Shown one piece after another: positions 32,237 through 48,075 of a stretch of DNA of 64,000 bases. Made by a program: the position numbers and the translations under genes. Origin of the DNA: Oasisia sp. SBJ-2009 (Eukaryota > Annelida > Polychaeta > Sabellida > Siboglinidae); NCBI GenBank assembly GCA_964017155.1, contig OZ024867.1, positions 19,197,089 through 19,261,088 on the forward strand, read 5' to 3'. Every line of letters begins with the position of its first letter. Positions within the stretch are counted from its first letter, which is position 1. A model generated the notes under the pieces. That model saw only the letters and a program-made list of their open reading frames with translations, had not been told where the DNA came from and made no database searches.

Positions 32237-34322
32237 GTGAGGGAAAAGGACAAGCATATGCCAACTACGCTGGTGAAATTTAATAAGTATAAACATAAAA
32301 AATCTATGTGGATTACACAAGGAATACAAACATCAATACAATATCGAGATAAATTATATAAACAACTAAAACTGACATATCCAAATTCTTCTAACTATGA
32401 AATTAACATAAACCTAAAAACATATAATACAATATTAACACATTCTATTCGTGCAGCCAAAAAAGTGTATTTTGAAAACATGTGTAATCGATTTTAAAAC
32501 GGTATAAAAATACCTGGAAAATTATTAATTAATTTATTTTAAATTTTTATTTTACAGACAATGATACCAAAATAACTGATAACAAGGATATTGCAAATAA
32601 ATTTAATAATTATTTTACAAATACAGGACAGTCCATTAAACAAGGGATTAAATATAAAGGTAACAAAAAAAATGCAGTTATTACTTAAATAAAAATGTAA
32701 CTTCAACAGTTACGTTTGAACATATTGATGAAGAAATTGTAAGGAAAACTATAAACAACCTTCCCACAAAAAAACAGCTGTGAATTTGATTGTATCTCAA
32801 CAAAACTACTTAAAGTAATTGAACCTATAATTTTAAAGTCATTAACACTGTTAATAAACCAAGTTTTATACTTTGGTGTATTCCCTGATAAACTGAAAAT
32901 TGCAAAAAAGTTATTCCTATATTTAAGAAAGATGATCCATCCTTATTTGAAAACTACAGACCAATTTCTCTTCTTCCAGCCATTTCTAAGGTATTAGAAA
33001 AACTTATTTTTATACAATTATATTCATATTTCAACGAAAAGAATTGTTTATATGATAATCAGTATGGACTTAGAGCTAAATAGTCATTCAACAGAATACG
33101 CTGCGATTGAGCTAGTTAATAGAATTGTGACTAAAATGGATAAAAATTATATACCAATAAATGTATTTATTGACTTATCAAAGACATTTGATACTATTAA
33201 CCATAACATTTTACAAAACAAATTAGCATATTATGGCCTAAATGGCTCAGCCTTGCATTTGTTAAAATGTTACTTACAAAACAGAAAACAATATACTGAA
33301 ATTGAACAAATAAACTCAAACATCTTACCTATGACAATCGGTGTCCCACAAGGTTCTGTCTTAGGACCACTATTATTTATATAAATGATTTTTCACAAGC
33401 TAGTCAATTATTTAATGTTGTTATGTATGACGATGACATTACATTATCTACCTCTTTAAGTTCTTTGAGCGAAACGACACTCGATAATAAAAGTATCGAA
33501 ACCATAATAAACGAAGAACTCTGAAAAGTTAATGAATGGCTAAGTATTAATAAATTATTGTTAAATTAAAGCAAAACTAAATATATGGTTTTCCATATGC
33601 CTAATAAACGTATGCAAGCTCTTACACTTAAAATAGATGATGTATATATTGAAAGAGTAGATTAATTTAATTTTCTAGGATTGACTTTAGACACTAATCT
33701 AAATTGGAGAAAACACACGGAGAAAATATCAAATAAGTGTTCAAAAACAATTGGCGTATTAAACCGATTAAAACATGTATTACCATTAGACATAACAATG
33801 TTATTATATAACACCTTAATATTATCACATAACAATTATTGTATTTTGATTTGGGGATATCAAAGAAATAGAATTACAATCATCCAAAAAAAGGTTATGC
33901 GAATAATAACCTTAAATACATATAATTCACATACAGAACCACTTTTCAAAAATCTTAAACTACTGAAAATAGAAGATATGTTAAAGTTGCAAGAATTTAA
34001 CTTTTATTTTAAATATATTCATAAACAATTACCTTCGTATTTACAAAACTGGCAAATTATACCAGGTATTAATATACACAATTATAATACTCGTATAAAA
34101 GCTAATATACATACCTTTAGAGCTAAGCATGAATTTGCTATGAAATGTCTCAGACACAGCCTCCCACATACTATAAATGAGACTGCTGATGCAATTAAAA
34201 ACAAAATATACACTCTTGCATGGCTTTATAATGTATATAAAACTTGTTTGCTAAACAACTATAGTGATATATGTACTATATCAAATTGTTATGTATGTCA
34301 ACTAAAGAAAAAAACAATATAA
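32237..34322 (+). pseudogene. Reverse transcriptase of the (TTATGG)n LINE, several frameshifts and stops
   Basis: The trace runs WITQGIQTSIQYRDKLYKQL, SLFENYRPISLLPAISKVLE, a stop and shift near 33080, HSTEYAAIELVNRI, FIDLSKTFDTINHNIL (motif A), [14 protein letters not shown] (motif B), a shift at about 33384, and MYDDDITLS (motif C). Motif C reads YDDD where YADD is usual. The C-terminal part 33681-34322 is open (213 codons) and ends NCYVCQLKKK. At least five breaks make it non-functional. Confidence 0.8.
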
Positions 34323-34691
34323 TTTTATGTCAATGTTCACTAGCCCACCTCTACACCACATCACACTTTCTTACTTAAAGCTAACACTTCCAAATAAACA
34401 TTTGAGTTATACATCTTGTATGCTAAGGACCATACTACTTTACACCATGACATTATGGTGGCTCCTATAACAGCGACATTATTGTCTTAATAGGAGCTAC
34501 CAACCCCAGTTTATAAATGTTATATGATTGTGGGTTTTATTTCTTATTTTATACAAGAATTACTGAAAGTGCACACATTTGTATGTAATGTGAACATGAT
34601 GTAATATGTGTGTATGTATGCTTGTATAAATGTACTGTTCGAAATTGATGTACTTTCAACAAATGCTATACCTACTTGGGGTCAATAAATG

Positions 34692-34784
34692 TTATGGTTA
34701 TGGTTATGGTTATGGTTATGGTTATGGTTATGGTTATGGTTATGGTTATGGTTATGGTTATGGTTATGGTTATGGTTATGGTTA
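34692..34784. repeat. (TTATGG)n hexanucleotide LINE tail
   Basis: About 15 perfect units directly at the LINE 3' end. Confidence 0.97.
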
Positions 34785-34804
34785 CTTGTATGCACGACAT
34801 TAGG

Positions 34805-35440
34805 CTAGTGTATAGGACGTGCAAGTGGGTCACGATACATGGCGAAGCTCCGCGCGACTGGAGCTGATTGGGAATTGGACATTAAGAATAATATTCGATG
34901 GATGACAGTTGTAACTTCCGACTGATGAATACTAGGAAAATCAGGTCATACATATCTTGTGTTATACCTTTCTTATCTTAAATGCCCGATTTAATATTGA
35001 GTTTACCCCACTATCATAGACATAATATTATAGCGATTTGCGTAGTGCAGATAATAGACACTCTGCCTCTGGGATTTTGCATTTTACATTGCTGTACATT
35101 GTGGTTTCGATAAACACTTATATCTGTCAAGTTGTCTAAATACACATAATCATAACACATGTATACGTTTGCCCCAAACAGGTTGTACTGCGCGAAAAAT
35201 GGCACCTTTCATTATTAGTCAAGATCGCCAAACACAAGTACAAGCCGGCGATGCCATGGCAACCACCATAATAATCGATTAAAATTCATGATTTCCGTGA
35301 GCAGTTTCACCGGCAATGTGTTCCACTGCTTCTGCTTGTAATAATCCTTCGGACAGTATAACTGAAATAGTTAGACTGGGACAGTTGGATTATTACAACA
35401 AAAAACAAAACGAAGTCCTATACGTTAAGTTACGGCTTTG
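34805..35440. repeat. Duplicated segment, copy 2
   Basis: Second copy of 30815-31425, same orientation, beginning shortly after the (TTATGG)n tail. Confidence 0.88.
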
Positions 35441-35689
35441 CGATGGTAAAGACTGCTATGATTTATTTATTTATTATGTTTATTAATTGATTCTTGAGCA
35501 ATTCTAGGCTGCATCTAATTGTACACAGTTACCTTCATATTATTATACTCTACGACAGAATTTAAGGTTAAGCTGTTAAACCGAAAATGTTAAACAGAAA
35601 CGCTTCCGCTAAATGTTTACATTGTGTGTGACATGGAAATAGTGTCCTCAATAATAAGTCGGCCGCTTTTATAGGATTGCGTTTTACAG

Positions 35690-36185
35690 ACCTGTCACAT
35701 GATACGGATTACCCGTATCTGATACGGATTTTGGCGGTTTTTTTAATTATACGGCCGTACTCCATTTTTATATGGATTTTAACCAAAGGTTATAGAGAAA
35801 TAAATTGTAACCACATTATTTCCTTGCGTCACAAAACTATGCCGCATAATGGAATAATCGTGTACTGTTGGTGACTAAGTAAATCAATTCGAAACGAACG
35901 AACTAAACCACCGATCAGTTTATTGTAGCGCGTAATAGATGGCGCGCTGGTAAAGTTTAGTTCTGTAAAATGCGGAAGGTGGCTCCACGGGTGGGAGTAG
36001 GGGGGCGTGGCAGGCGCGTGACTACTATGACAAGTAGTACACGAGCTGGAGCGCGACGAAATCACCTTCATTTCTAATTTTAAAATGTTGACATTTGCCA
36101 GTGAAACTTTGATATACACCTGAAATCAATTGTCATTATTTGATGGCACTGTCTGTTTTGCGGTACGCAGTTTAAACGTACTGAA
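35690..36185. repeat. Dispersed repeat family R1, copy with empty MITE site
   Basis: Matches 44690-45110 plus 45943 onwards in the same orientation (cacatgatacggattaccc, atacggccgtactccattt, cgcgtaatagatggcg). At 36171 it reads tttaaacgtactga uninterrupted, the position where the other copy carries MITE B. Confidence 0.88.
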
Positions 36186-38307
<2,122 letters not shown>

Positions 38308-38373
38308 TCGACACGCCAGTAACTCCATATAAAAGTGTATTGCCGCGAAGGGCCATATTTCATGAATACATAC

Positions 38374-38625
38374 CTGGAACACAGACTACAACGTACTGGT
38401 CAAATCCACGGCTTCGATCTCGTGGTTTTTTATTAAATGATTCTTTAGTATGGGTATGGCAACTGCCGCCACCGTAGTCGGCGTAGTCAACAGCGCTGCA
38501 TGTTTCACTGGCGACACATTTGGCTAGGCATATGCTGATGTCGACATTATAAATCGATACTGCGGCCCCTTCAGTGTGTGCATTTTTGGTTCTATTGAAC
38601 CCTCCTACTAACCCGTCTCCGCAAG
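38374..38625 (-). CDS. PAN/apple-like domain exon
   Basis: 252 nt (84 codons), phase 1-1, acceptor ctttgttacag, donor CCAG|gtatgt. The peptide begins CGDGLVGGFNRTKNAHTEGA, with ICLAKCVASETCSAVDYADY, GGGSCHTH and a final YVVVC. The C-x3-C-x5-C ... C ... C layout around a C-x-A-V/F-D/E-Y core is that of PAN/apple-like modules, which bind proteins or sugars outside the cell. It is the most 5' exon recognised. Its link to the EGF exons 8 kb away is inferred from strand, phase and lack of any other gene. Exact subfamily is unsure. Confidence 0.65.
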
Positions 38626-38678
38626 CTGTAACAAAGACGACAGTATGTGTACATGTTTTATCTTCACCACTGAGTTAA

Positions 38679-41423
38679 ACCATAGATATAAATGAGAGGG
38701 ATCGCCGACTCCGAATGGCGGGAAAATATGTTCGAATTTCGTAGCGCCCTCACCGGGAGTCATAGAAAATCTAAACCATGGACGCTCACTGTTTCAACAG
38801 TGGCAACACGCCAGTGGATTGTGTACCAATTTAAGAACTTCAGGATGTACTTGAGGTAAGATTAAATCGGAATATCATTATATAATATGGATAGTTTATT
38901 GTCAGGTTTTGTTTTAAAGCGGAGACATACAGTTAAGTCATGCAAAAGACAAAAACAATACGAGCGATATTACAGGTATCATTCACGGTCTAGTATCACT
39001 CGGGTCTCGATCAGAAATATTGGGCACTACAGTACTTGTATATCCAAAGTTTAGTCAATTAAGCAAGCATATATAACATATGTAGTGTTGCCATAGTACA
39101 GTCAAAGAGTTTAAAATCAATTATTCTCTTAATTTATCGTCTTGCCATGGCTCCATGATCGAGGCCATGGCAGTGGCATTGCCATTGGACATTGTGTCAT
39201 TTGTGATTGAGGGATTCTATGTCTGACTATCACAATAACTATGACTGGAGGTAAAGTGATTACGCTAGACTTCATTGAATAGGCGGATCTTTTAGCGTGT
39301 TTACAAGCATTTTATAATATGTGGAACTAAATATAATTAGGCCTTCAAATATGTTACTCTTCCTGGTGCTTCTACTTGTTGCTCGTAGCTGATTATAACA
39401 TCTTCGATGCTGATATGTATACATTACATACAGTTACTATATTTCTCTTACATATTACCACATTAATATTAGTATTATATTTATATTATTTGTATTCTAT
39501 TTTTAGTACAAGTCACAAGGAGTCACCGCAGTGACAGCATCACCACTGAACAAGTGTTTGAAATTTGAGGTCTTCCCATCTTTGTCAAAATAACTCATGG
39601 GTAGAGTTTCATCATTGTCAAAACATATTAATTGCACTTGCCAATTGTATCGTTAACCATACATAACTCATCATTCATTATATTTAAGGTCATGGAGGAG
39701 CTCATCAGGGTCAATCTTAGGTTTAGCAGGAGCAGGCTGTTGTATGTTATGTTGATGGTTTTGTTTTGTGTCGATCGAAGACATTATGTTGTAATGATAA
39801 ACACTGATTGTTAATCACATCAATAAAAGAGAGCGTGAATTATTTACAAGTAAACTGATATTGACAGATTAGAGGTTTATGCGAGCGAAAGGATGTTATG
39901 AATTCTTTCTTTGTGTCTTGTGAATCTACTTTTTAGAAGTATTTTTAGTCTTCAGATAATCACTCTTTGCAGTGTTATAGTGATTATGTTTGCAACAGAA
40001 GCGATGTGGTATCCCTGTTTTATACATGCACACATTTTTATGATGTATTTGTTAAGTCACAGGACCCTGTGCTCATGCATACACATCCTTTGGGTTGTTT
40101 GAGATGCCATGCAAACAGCTTGTAGGGAAACATCTTTGTCAGATTAAGTCACAAAGAAAGCCGACAGCCTTGTGAAAGACTGTCTGAATGAATAATAAAT
40201 GTGTTAATGAGAAATAGATCAATCAGATTTTTACAAGTTCCGTTTTCAAAGATACCTTTGTTGTGAGAAGCATATTACAGAAATACAAGTTACTGCTATT
40301 CCAAAATAATTGTTAATGGTTTCATTCCAGAACACATAGCTAAAACAGAGTGATTTCATCTCATTCTATGTGCACACAATAACTGTTCATGATATATCTG
40401 CACAGTGTAGTTGAGTTTCATACTGTAGCAAATCAATATTTCCTAAAACAGTAACTAAGGATTATGTTTCTTCAGATTTTTTTTCTTACTCATTATTGTC
40501 AACCTGTTGTGTGAAGCAACACGAATAGAAGTATTGGCACTTTGTCATTAGAATTATTCATGGCTCCAATATGTACAGCGAACAATAAAAATGTATTTCC
40601 TTTTACCTGCTATTGTTGTTTGCAAATATTTATTGTCATGCCGATGACATGTTAAGTCACCATGTATACATCACTTGCAACTCATAACCAATGATCGGCA
40701 TGTGTTTTATATTTTGAATTTAGTGACACTATCTTCAATGTAACAGGCCTGCCTTAGATTTTATGTACATTTCTGCCAGCAGTATTTCTTTGTCATGTGA
40801 ACCTGGAAAGTCAGGTTTCTTTGGGGGCAGAGTTGGTTTTCCTGGTACCTATCACAAGTATAAAACAGTACAGTAGAGTACACAAGTATATTAAGAACAC
40901 CTAAGCACACATCTACCGGACAACATGTTATTTTTACAAGTACCTAGTAATGTTGTTAGTTTTCCAAATGACATAACATTGATTGCTGCATGGTGACGTA
41001 GTATTGAATGGACATGTTAATTATAATCCCGTAACTTTTTTATAATTACATGCATTTACTAATAACTCATGCCTATTATGGTTAACTTTATGTGTAAAAA
41101 TAATATGTTAACTGACATTACATATAACAGTGTCTTCATATATGTCAAAATTGGTAGAGTGTTGAATTGACATTACTATATGCCATGCCGACCAAAATAC
41201 AACTTTAGTGGATACTAACATAAATCCTGGCTATAAGTACATATGACATGGTCCATCACTTTGCAACATATGGGTTGTGGCTTCCACACAAACGTGGACT
41301 CATAAAAGTACACACAATTTACTGGTTCATGCATTAACACACTATGATACATTGATGAAATAGGCATAAGGATGGAAATATAATACTACAATATTATATG
41401 AAACAGTAAAATAATCAATCAAT

Positions 41424-41503
<80 letters not shown>

Positions 41504-42159
41504 ATATATATATATACATAATATATATATACATAATATATATACATAATATATATATATATATAATGCACGTTTTGACCCGACCGTAAAGCCAAGGCCA
41601 AAATCCTTCCACACCATTAAATAGGACGCACGGTTATTATGTTCACATGTGTCTTTTACGAGGTTTATTTTCTGTCCGTAGCACTTTCAAACACTTTATT
41701 TGCTCGCATTTGGCGGAATAAGTATTTATTATTTTAATAGAGTTATGGATTAATCAGTATGGAACTCTGTTCAAAATGAGCCGTGCAGATATTAAATAAT
41801 TATGTTGATGCTTGTCAGGGTTGAATGAAGGAATGAAGCTGTCATCGGACCGCCCAACGTAAACAACAAACTTGTTCCTTCATTCATCAGTCTCCTTGTC
41901 ATTCCCAATCTTTTGAAATGCCACATAGCCGATCCATATACTTTTAGATTTATGATTATTGCTATGGCATCGCACTACACAACGATGTTTTCATCACATT
42001 ATTAAAACCATTTGAAACAAACAACGTTTACGCCATGATTACGCGGCCCTACAACTTTTCTATGACTCCCGGTGAGGGCGCTGCAGTGCGAGGGACATCA
42101 TCAGGCTTAAATGCAGGGTGACGTCACCAGTCGGCGATCCCTCTCATTTATATCTATGG
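38679..42159. mobile_element. 3.5-kb TIR element with TTAA flanks (piggyBac-like ends)
   Basis: The left end CCATAGATATAAATGAGAGG, followed by gatcgccgac and gcgccctcaccgggagtcat, recurs inverted at the right end. The inverted match extends about 90 bp with internal differences. TTAA lies at 38675-38678 (one extra A before the TIR) and at 42160-42163. A TTAA duplication and a CC start fit piggyBac-type ends. No transposase was found inside; the interior holds only short ORFs, a (TA)n array and repeat R2. Confidence 0.75.
40430..41640 (+). repeat. Repeat R2, plus-oriented copy inside the TIR element
   Basis: Matches 46075-48075 inverted: gtcaacctgttgtgtgaagc, atgccgatgacatgttaagtc, aagtcaggtttctttggggg, and the ccaaggccaaaatccttcc block. 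It spans a (TA)n/TACATAA array at 41430-41570. Confidence 0.82.
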
Positions 42160-42217
42160 TTAAACTTGGGTGGGAGACACTGCTCACAACTGACACAAGG
42201 AACCGTGTCTATGGCGT

Positions 42218-42440
42218 TTGACCCCTCACCTTTGTTGCTTCCGAATACTAGTGGAAGATTAGCAGTGCTGTGTTTTTATATATGATGCATGTATGATAGG
42301 ATAGGGATTACATTGAAATGATCTGGTAATAAAATGTGCCCTTTCACACACTTAATATATGTTATCAAGTGTTTATAGTGTTGCACCAAACGAGCTACGG
42401 CCTCACATAGGCAAACCGTTAACTTGCTTTCTGGTAGGAT
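42218..42440. repeat. 225-bp duplicated block, copy 1
   Basis: From ttgacccctcacctttgttg to acttgctttctggtaggat; about 85-90% similar by eye to 43012-43235. Confidence 0.9.
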
Positions 42441-42838
42441 ACATCAATGCGAAATTCTAGCATTAGAATTATAGTTATGTAGCTGCTAGATAGTACCTCA
42501 TCTCCCTTCGGAGAAAATGGACTGGTCTCTCACAATATCCCGCGGGAAAACCAGCTGGCCTCCGCCATCACTTCGATTGCTCCCGCCAGCGCGAAGACAA
42601 CATTAATTTGGAGATACATTTCAAAACCTCCACCTCCTCTTTAGACACATAAAGTGGATACCAATGTGCGTGTACTTATTATATAATGTGTCTTTCATGC
42701 CAGTTAGTGCTACACATAACTTGCACTGTACTTTCATGTTGTGTTAAATTTGTAGTAATATGTGCATGACGCCACTAATACGTATTTAGACATAATAGTG
42801 CATTATATATATATATTAAGTACACATGTTTACATGCC
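42441..42838. other. No gene recognised
   Basis: Unique spacer between repeats, with a short palindromic GC patch around 42536-42545 (tcccgcggga). Confidence 0.5.
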
Positions 42839-43008
42839 ATCGCTACAATTCGTTAGTGCTACGAACTTTTATTGTAGTTAGGTTGATCGGTAGATGGCGA
42901 CACCAATATGTACTTATACGTCACATTGATTACGTTTTTACAGCCATCGCTATATTTCGTTGCTACGAACTTTTATTGTAATTGTGGTGATCGTTAGATG
43001 GCGACACG
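42839..43008. repeat. Local 60-bp duplication
   Basis: The phrase tacgaacttttattgta followed by gatcg(g)ttagatggcgacac occurs at about 42862 and 42970. Confidence 0.85.
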
Positions 43009-43011
43009 CGG

Positions 43012-44401
<1,390 letters not shown>

Positions 44402-44572
44402 TTTAATGTATTTCTTATATATTTACTTATATATTATTTAATTAATTTAATTTATTTTTATATCGCTAGTTAATTTGTGTGCCATTATACTTTCTTTACT
44501 CAGTTTTAATTTTATATTGCCATGTTTGTTTGTGTACTTATTTATTTTAGCTGGATAGTACACGTTTTAGTA

Positions 44573-44660
44573 GAGCGCAGTGGCTTAGGGGTAGCATTTC
44601 GGACTTTCGACTAATAGGACCCATGTTCGACTCACATGCTGCAGTTTTAAAACTGTATCA
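44573..44660 (+). mobile_element. tRNA-like SINE head (candidate)
   Basis: Contains an A-box-like tggcttaggggtagc at about 44580 and a B-box-like tgttcgactcac at about 44624, spaced as in tRNA-derived pol III promoters. The surrounding arms do not pair well as a functional tRNA. It ends near the start of repeat R1. Confidence 0.4.
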
Positions 44661-44689
44661 ATGAATACCTGGCTACAGACCAATGGTCA

Positions 44690-45106
44690 GACATGCCACA
44701 TGATACGGATTACCCTATCCGATACGGATTTTGGCGTTTTTTTAAGGGATACGGCCGTACTCCATTTTGAGACGTTTTTTTTTATTGTGGATACATTATT
44801 TTTAGCCACATTATATATGCGTCACAAAACTACAGCACAATGGAATACTGGTTTACTGTTAGTGACGAACGAACGAAATAAATCACCGATTAGTTTATTG
44901 TACCGCGTAATAGATGGCGGGCTGGTAAATGTGTTGTTCTGAAAACTGCGGCAGGTGGGTCAATGAAGCTCAACGCCGCGAAATCGCGTGTATTTCTGAT
45001 TTGAAGATGTTGATGCTTGCCAGTGAAATCTCGATATACGCGCGAACTGCTGAGATAAAATAATTGTTATTATTTGATGAGACTGTCTATTTTTGCCGTA
45101 CGCAGT
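44690..45106. repeat. Dispersed repeat R1, second copy (filled site)
   Basis: Same orientation as 35690-36185; interrupted at its ...gtacgcagt/ttaaacg... position by MITE B, then resumes with acgtgctgatgcgaac. Confidence 0.85.
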
Positions 45107-45110
45107 TTAA

Positions 45111-45942
45111 AGGACAAACAAAGTTAAATGTTACGTGGCATACACCTAATAGAGTTAATATAAAGTAACAATTTCCACATATACTCAATTTTTTAACGAC
45201 AGCGGTTTACCAGAAACATATTTTTTAACACCCAGCTATCCAAATTCTATGCGCTACCCCATCTTAGACGAAGAATGACGTCACGACGGTGATCGAGGCG
45301 CTCTCCACGTAGATTCCCTGCATAGGGTTTGGCTGTTGTCATGAAATGGCTGCAACTCGGCAACGCGCGTAACACGCTGATGTCGGTAAATATAAAGTTG
45401 TCTATTATTGTTATCGCTGAAATCATCCCATCAACTGATGATACATGTCTACATCAAAGAATTTCTCCTCAAAATGGACCGAGCAAAGTGACAAACAGTA
45501 CGCCCGCAAATCACCAACGTGAATCCATTGCTTCAATACTACCGGTTGTTTCAACTGTTATTGCAACCGTATGCCGAACACGAAGGCATAATTACTAAAG
45601 TTTACCATAGATTTAACAACAGATTTAGATATACGTCTATAAGCAGCTGCTAGATGTCACGCCAACTGAACGAACTGTCGAAGACTCGAAGTTGTTGACC
45701 CTTAACGACGTCGCCGGAAGCTGACCGAGATATAGAATGCCGCGCGCTGAATGACCAAGCCAAATTAACCCTTCACCTATGGCGACGTCTAGACCATCGT
45801 GGATTTCGTTAGAATTTTAGACTTTAAAGTCACATTCTGAGTAAACCGCTGAAGTTAAAAAAATTGAGTATATGTGGAAATTGTTAGTTTGTATAAAATC
45901 TATTACGTGTATGACACGAAGCCGTAGCCTTTTTTTTGTCCT
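45111..45942. mobile_element. 832-bp MITE B with long TIRs and TTAA duplication
   Basis: Ends AGGACAAA...TTTGTCCT are flanked by TTAA at 45107-45110 and 45943-45946. The inverted similarity extends about 120 bp (aacaatttccacatatactc, then agcggttta). The same host repeat without the insertion is at 36171-36180, confirming the boundaries. The plus ORF 45329-45598 (89 codons) has no recognised domain. Confidence 0.9.
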
Positions 45943-46074
45943 TTAAACGTGCTGATGCGAACTAAAACGCTGGTAATTTTCCAGTTAATTGGCCTAAATT
46001 ATTTATAATTTGACATATATATATATAATATAATTATATATGATATAATTTGACATTCCTAACACATACACATA

Positions 46075-48075
46075 CGTTTTGAAAAGGCCAGTTAATATTC
46101 GTGAGTCCTATTTGCATTGTGTGGAGGGATTTCGGCCTTGGCTTTACAACGTGCATCATATATGCAAGATGATAGTTTAGAGTACACACATGTAACCCTG
46201 GTGGATACTTATAGTCGCCAGAGGGCACTGTAGTATAAGGCCACGCCCAGCTGGTCGAGCTGGACAACTGCTGAGGCGCAGTTTGCCCTGGGCCAGCGAC
46301 CGGTCAACAATTACGTCTCAGCGACCGGTCAACACTTGTACCCAGTAACCCAGTATAACCAGCGGCCTGATAAGATTGTTTTGTTGTATTTATATATTCG
46401 TTTTATGTATGCATTAGGTTTTTGTTACACAGGTTAGTTTATTTGTTTAAATCATATTTGTTACACTTTATACGTTAGAAAAATAGGCGTGGCCTGTTAG
46501 GGCGTGGCAGTCCAATTATAAAGCTGCGCTCATGTAACGAACGCAAGACAATCGTGTATGTAACTATTATTACGTTGTATACTGTGTGCATTGCTGCAAC
46601 TATGTAACTCAAGTTTCTAGACTATATTACTTTTATATATTACCACCTTTGGTTGTTCGATTGCAGATAAGCGGGTTTGCCAGCAATTGGCGCCGGCTCC
46701 GCCAAGTGGTGCGAGAGCGAGTTATTAGAGAGCGAGTTATTAGAGTTATTAGGGGTGTATTACGTTAATTGTTTGTTCATTATAACCAACAAGTATTCCA
46801 TTATTGTTGTTAGTGCTTTATAACTAGTACTTAATTATAACGTTAGATTGTTCTATATTTTTAATACGGTTACTATAGGTGTAATAATGTCTAGTGATGT
46901 AATAATGTATTAATTTATAGAACAACACAAGAATATATGGTGTATACATGTTGATGTATATATACTTGGAATTGTACTATATGTATGTATTGTACGATAT
47001 TTATATATCTATCACAGAGCGTGCCGCCCTCTGGGAGCGTATTCTTTATCAATAAACGCATTGAATACCAAAAGACCGTCGTTCGACTTGCTTACACACA
47101 ATTACTTTTTTTTAAGTCACCACGAAATATAGACAGCAAGTGTGTGTATAGCAGACGTGTACTAAAATCAGTAATTATTTTATTGGGCAACATATATATT
47201 TCGGTCAATCGTGTGAACTTGTATTAGTCCACCCTTTTGTGGAAGCTACAACCCATCAGCTGCAAAGTGGTGTGCCATATCATAAGTATTTAGCCAGAAT
47301 TTCTGCTAGGATCCACTAAAATTGTCTTTTGGTCGCCCTGTCATAGGCAGAGTAGTGCCAATTCAATACTCTATCAGATTGGGGGTGTATTAAGACACTA
47401 TTTTAGGTGAAGATGTCAGTTAACATATTATGTTCACACATCAAGTTAACCATAATACGCATGATTTATGGGTAAATGCATGTAATTATAAAAGGTAACT
47501 TGATTATAATTAATATGCCCATTCAATACTACTTCACCGTACAGCAATAAATGTTGTCATTTGGAAAAGTAACAACATTACTTGTAAAAGTAACATGTTG
47601 TCAAGTAGATGTGTGCTTAGGTGATCGTATTATACTTGTATACTAAACTGTGCTGTTTTATACTTGTGATATGTACCAGGAAAAACAACTCTACTCCCCC
47701 AAAAAACCTGGCTTTCCAGCTTAACCTGAAAAGAAATTCTGCTGGCAGAAATATATTTAAAATATAAGGCCTTTTACATTAAGATACTGTCACTAAAATT
47801 CAAAATCTAACAAAAAACACATGCCGATCATTGATTATGTGTTGCAAGTGATGTATACACGGTGACTTAATCGGCATGACAATAAATAGTTGCAGAAAAC
47901 AATAGCAGATAAAAGGAAATACAGTTTTATTGTTCGATGTACATGTTGCAGCCATGAATAATTATAATGAAAAAGTGACAGTACTTCTATTTGTGTAGCT
48001 TCACACAACAGGTCGACAGTAATGAGTCAGACAATAACCCTGAAGAAACATAATCCCTAGTTACCGTTTAAGAAT
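46075..48075 (-). repeat. Repeat R2, inverted copy, split by an LTR-like insertion
   Basis: Reverse-complement match to 40430-41640, in two parts: 46075-46150 and about 47190-48075. The interval contains the LTR-like unit 46191-47096. Confidence 0.8.
46191..47096 (+). mobile_element. Probable solo LTR
   Basis: A 906-bp unit begins TGTAACCCTGG and ends CTTGCTTACA, flanked on both sides by CACA (a 4-bp target duplication). It is absent from the other R2 copy. A TATA-like box (attataaagctgc) is near 46514 and AATAAA is at 47051, 45 bp from the right end. The orientation is inferred from those signals. A pair of agcgaccggtcaaca direct repeats lies at 46293 and 46319. No internal coding region is present. 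Confidence 0.5.

Larger units (their letters stand above)
32080..34791 (+). mobile_element. Degenerate non-LTR retrotransposon with (TTATGG)n tail
   Basis: A 5'-truncated LINE: no endonuclease, a linker (PPKFVKFN to MWITQGIQTS), RT and C-terminal region, a 3' UTR, then about 15 TTATGG units at 34692-34784. It is very AT-rich in coding sequence, unlike the other LINEs here. The clade is uncertain (Jockey/CR1 supergroup by RT motifs). Confidence 0.8.

Noticed and set aside
34692..34784. Interstitial telomere repeat
   Set aside because: The unit is TTATGG, not TTAGGG, and it coincides with a LINE 3' end.
44573..44650. Functional tRNA gene
   Set aside because: A- and B-box-like sequences exist but the acceptor and anticodon arms do not pair; a SINE head is more likely.
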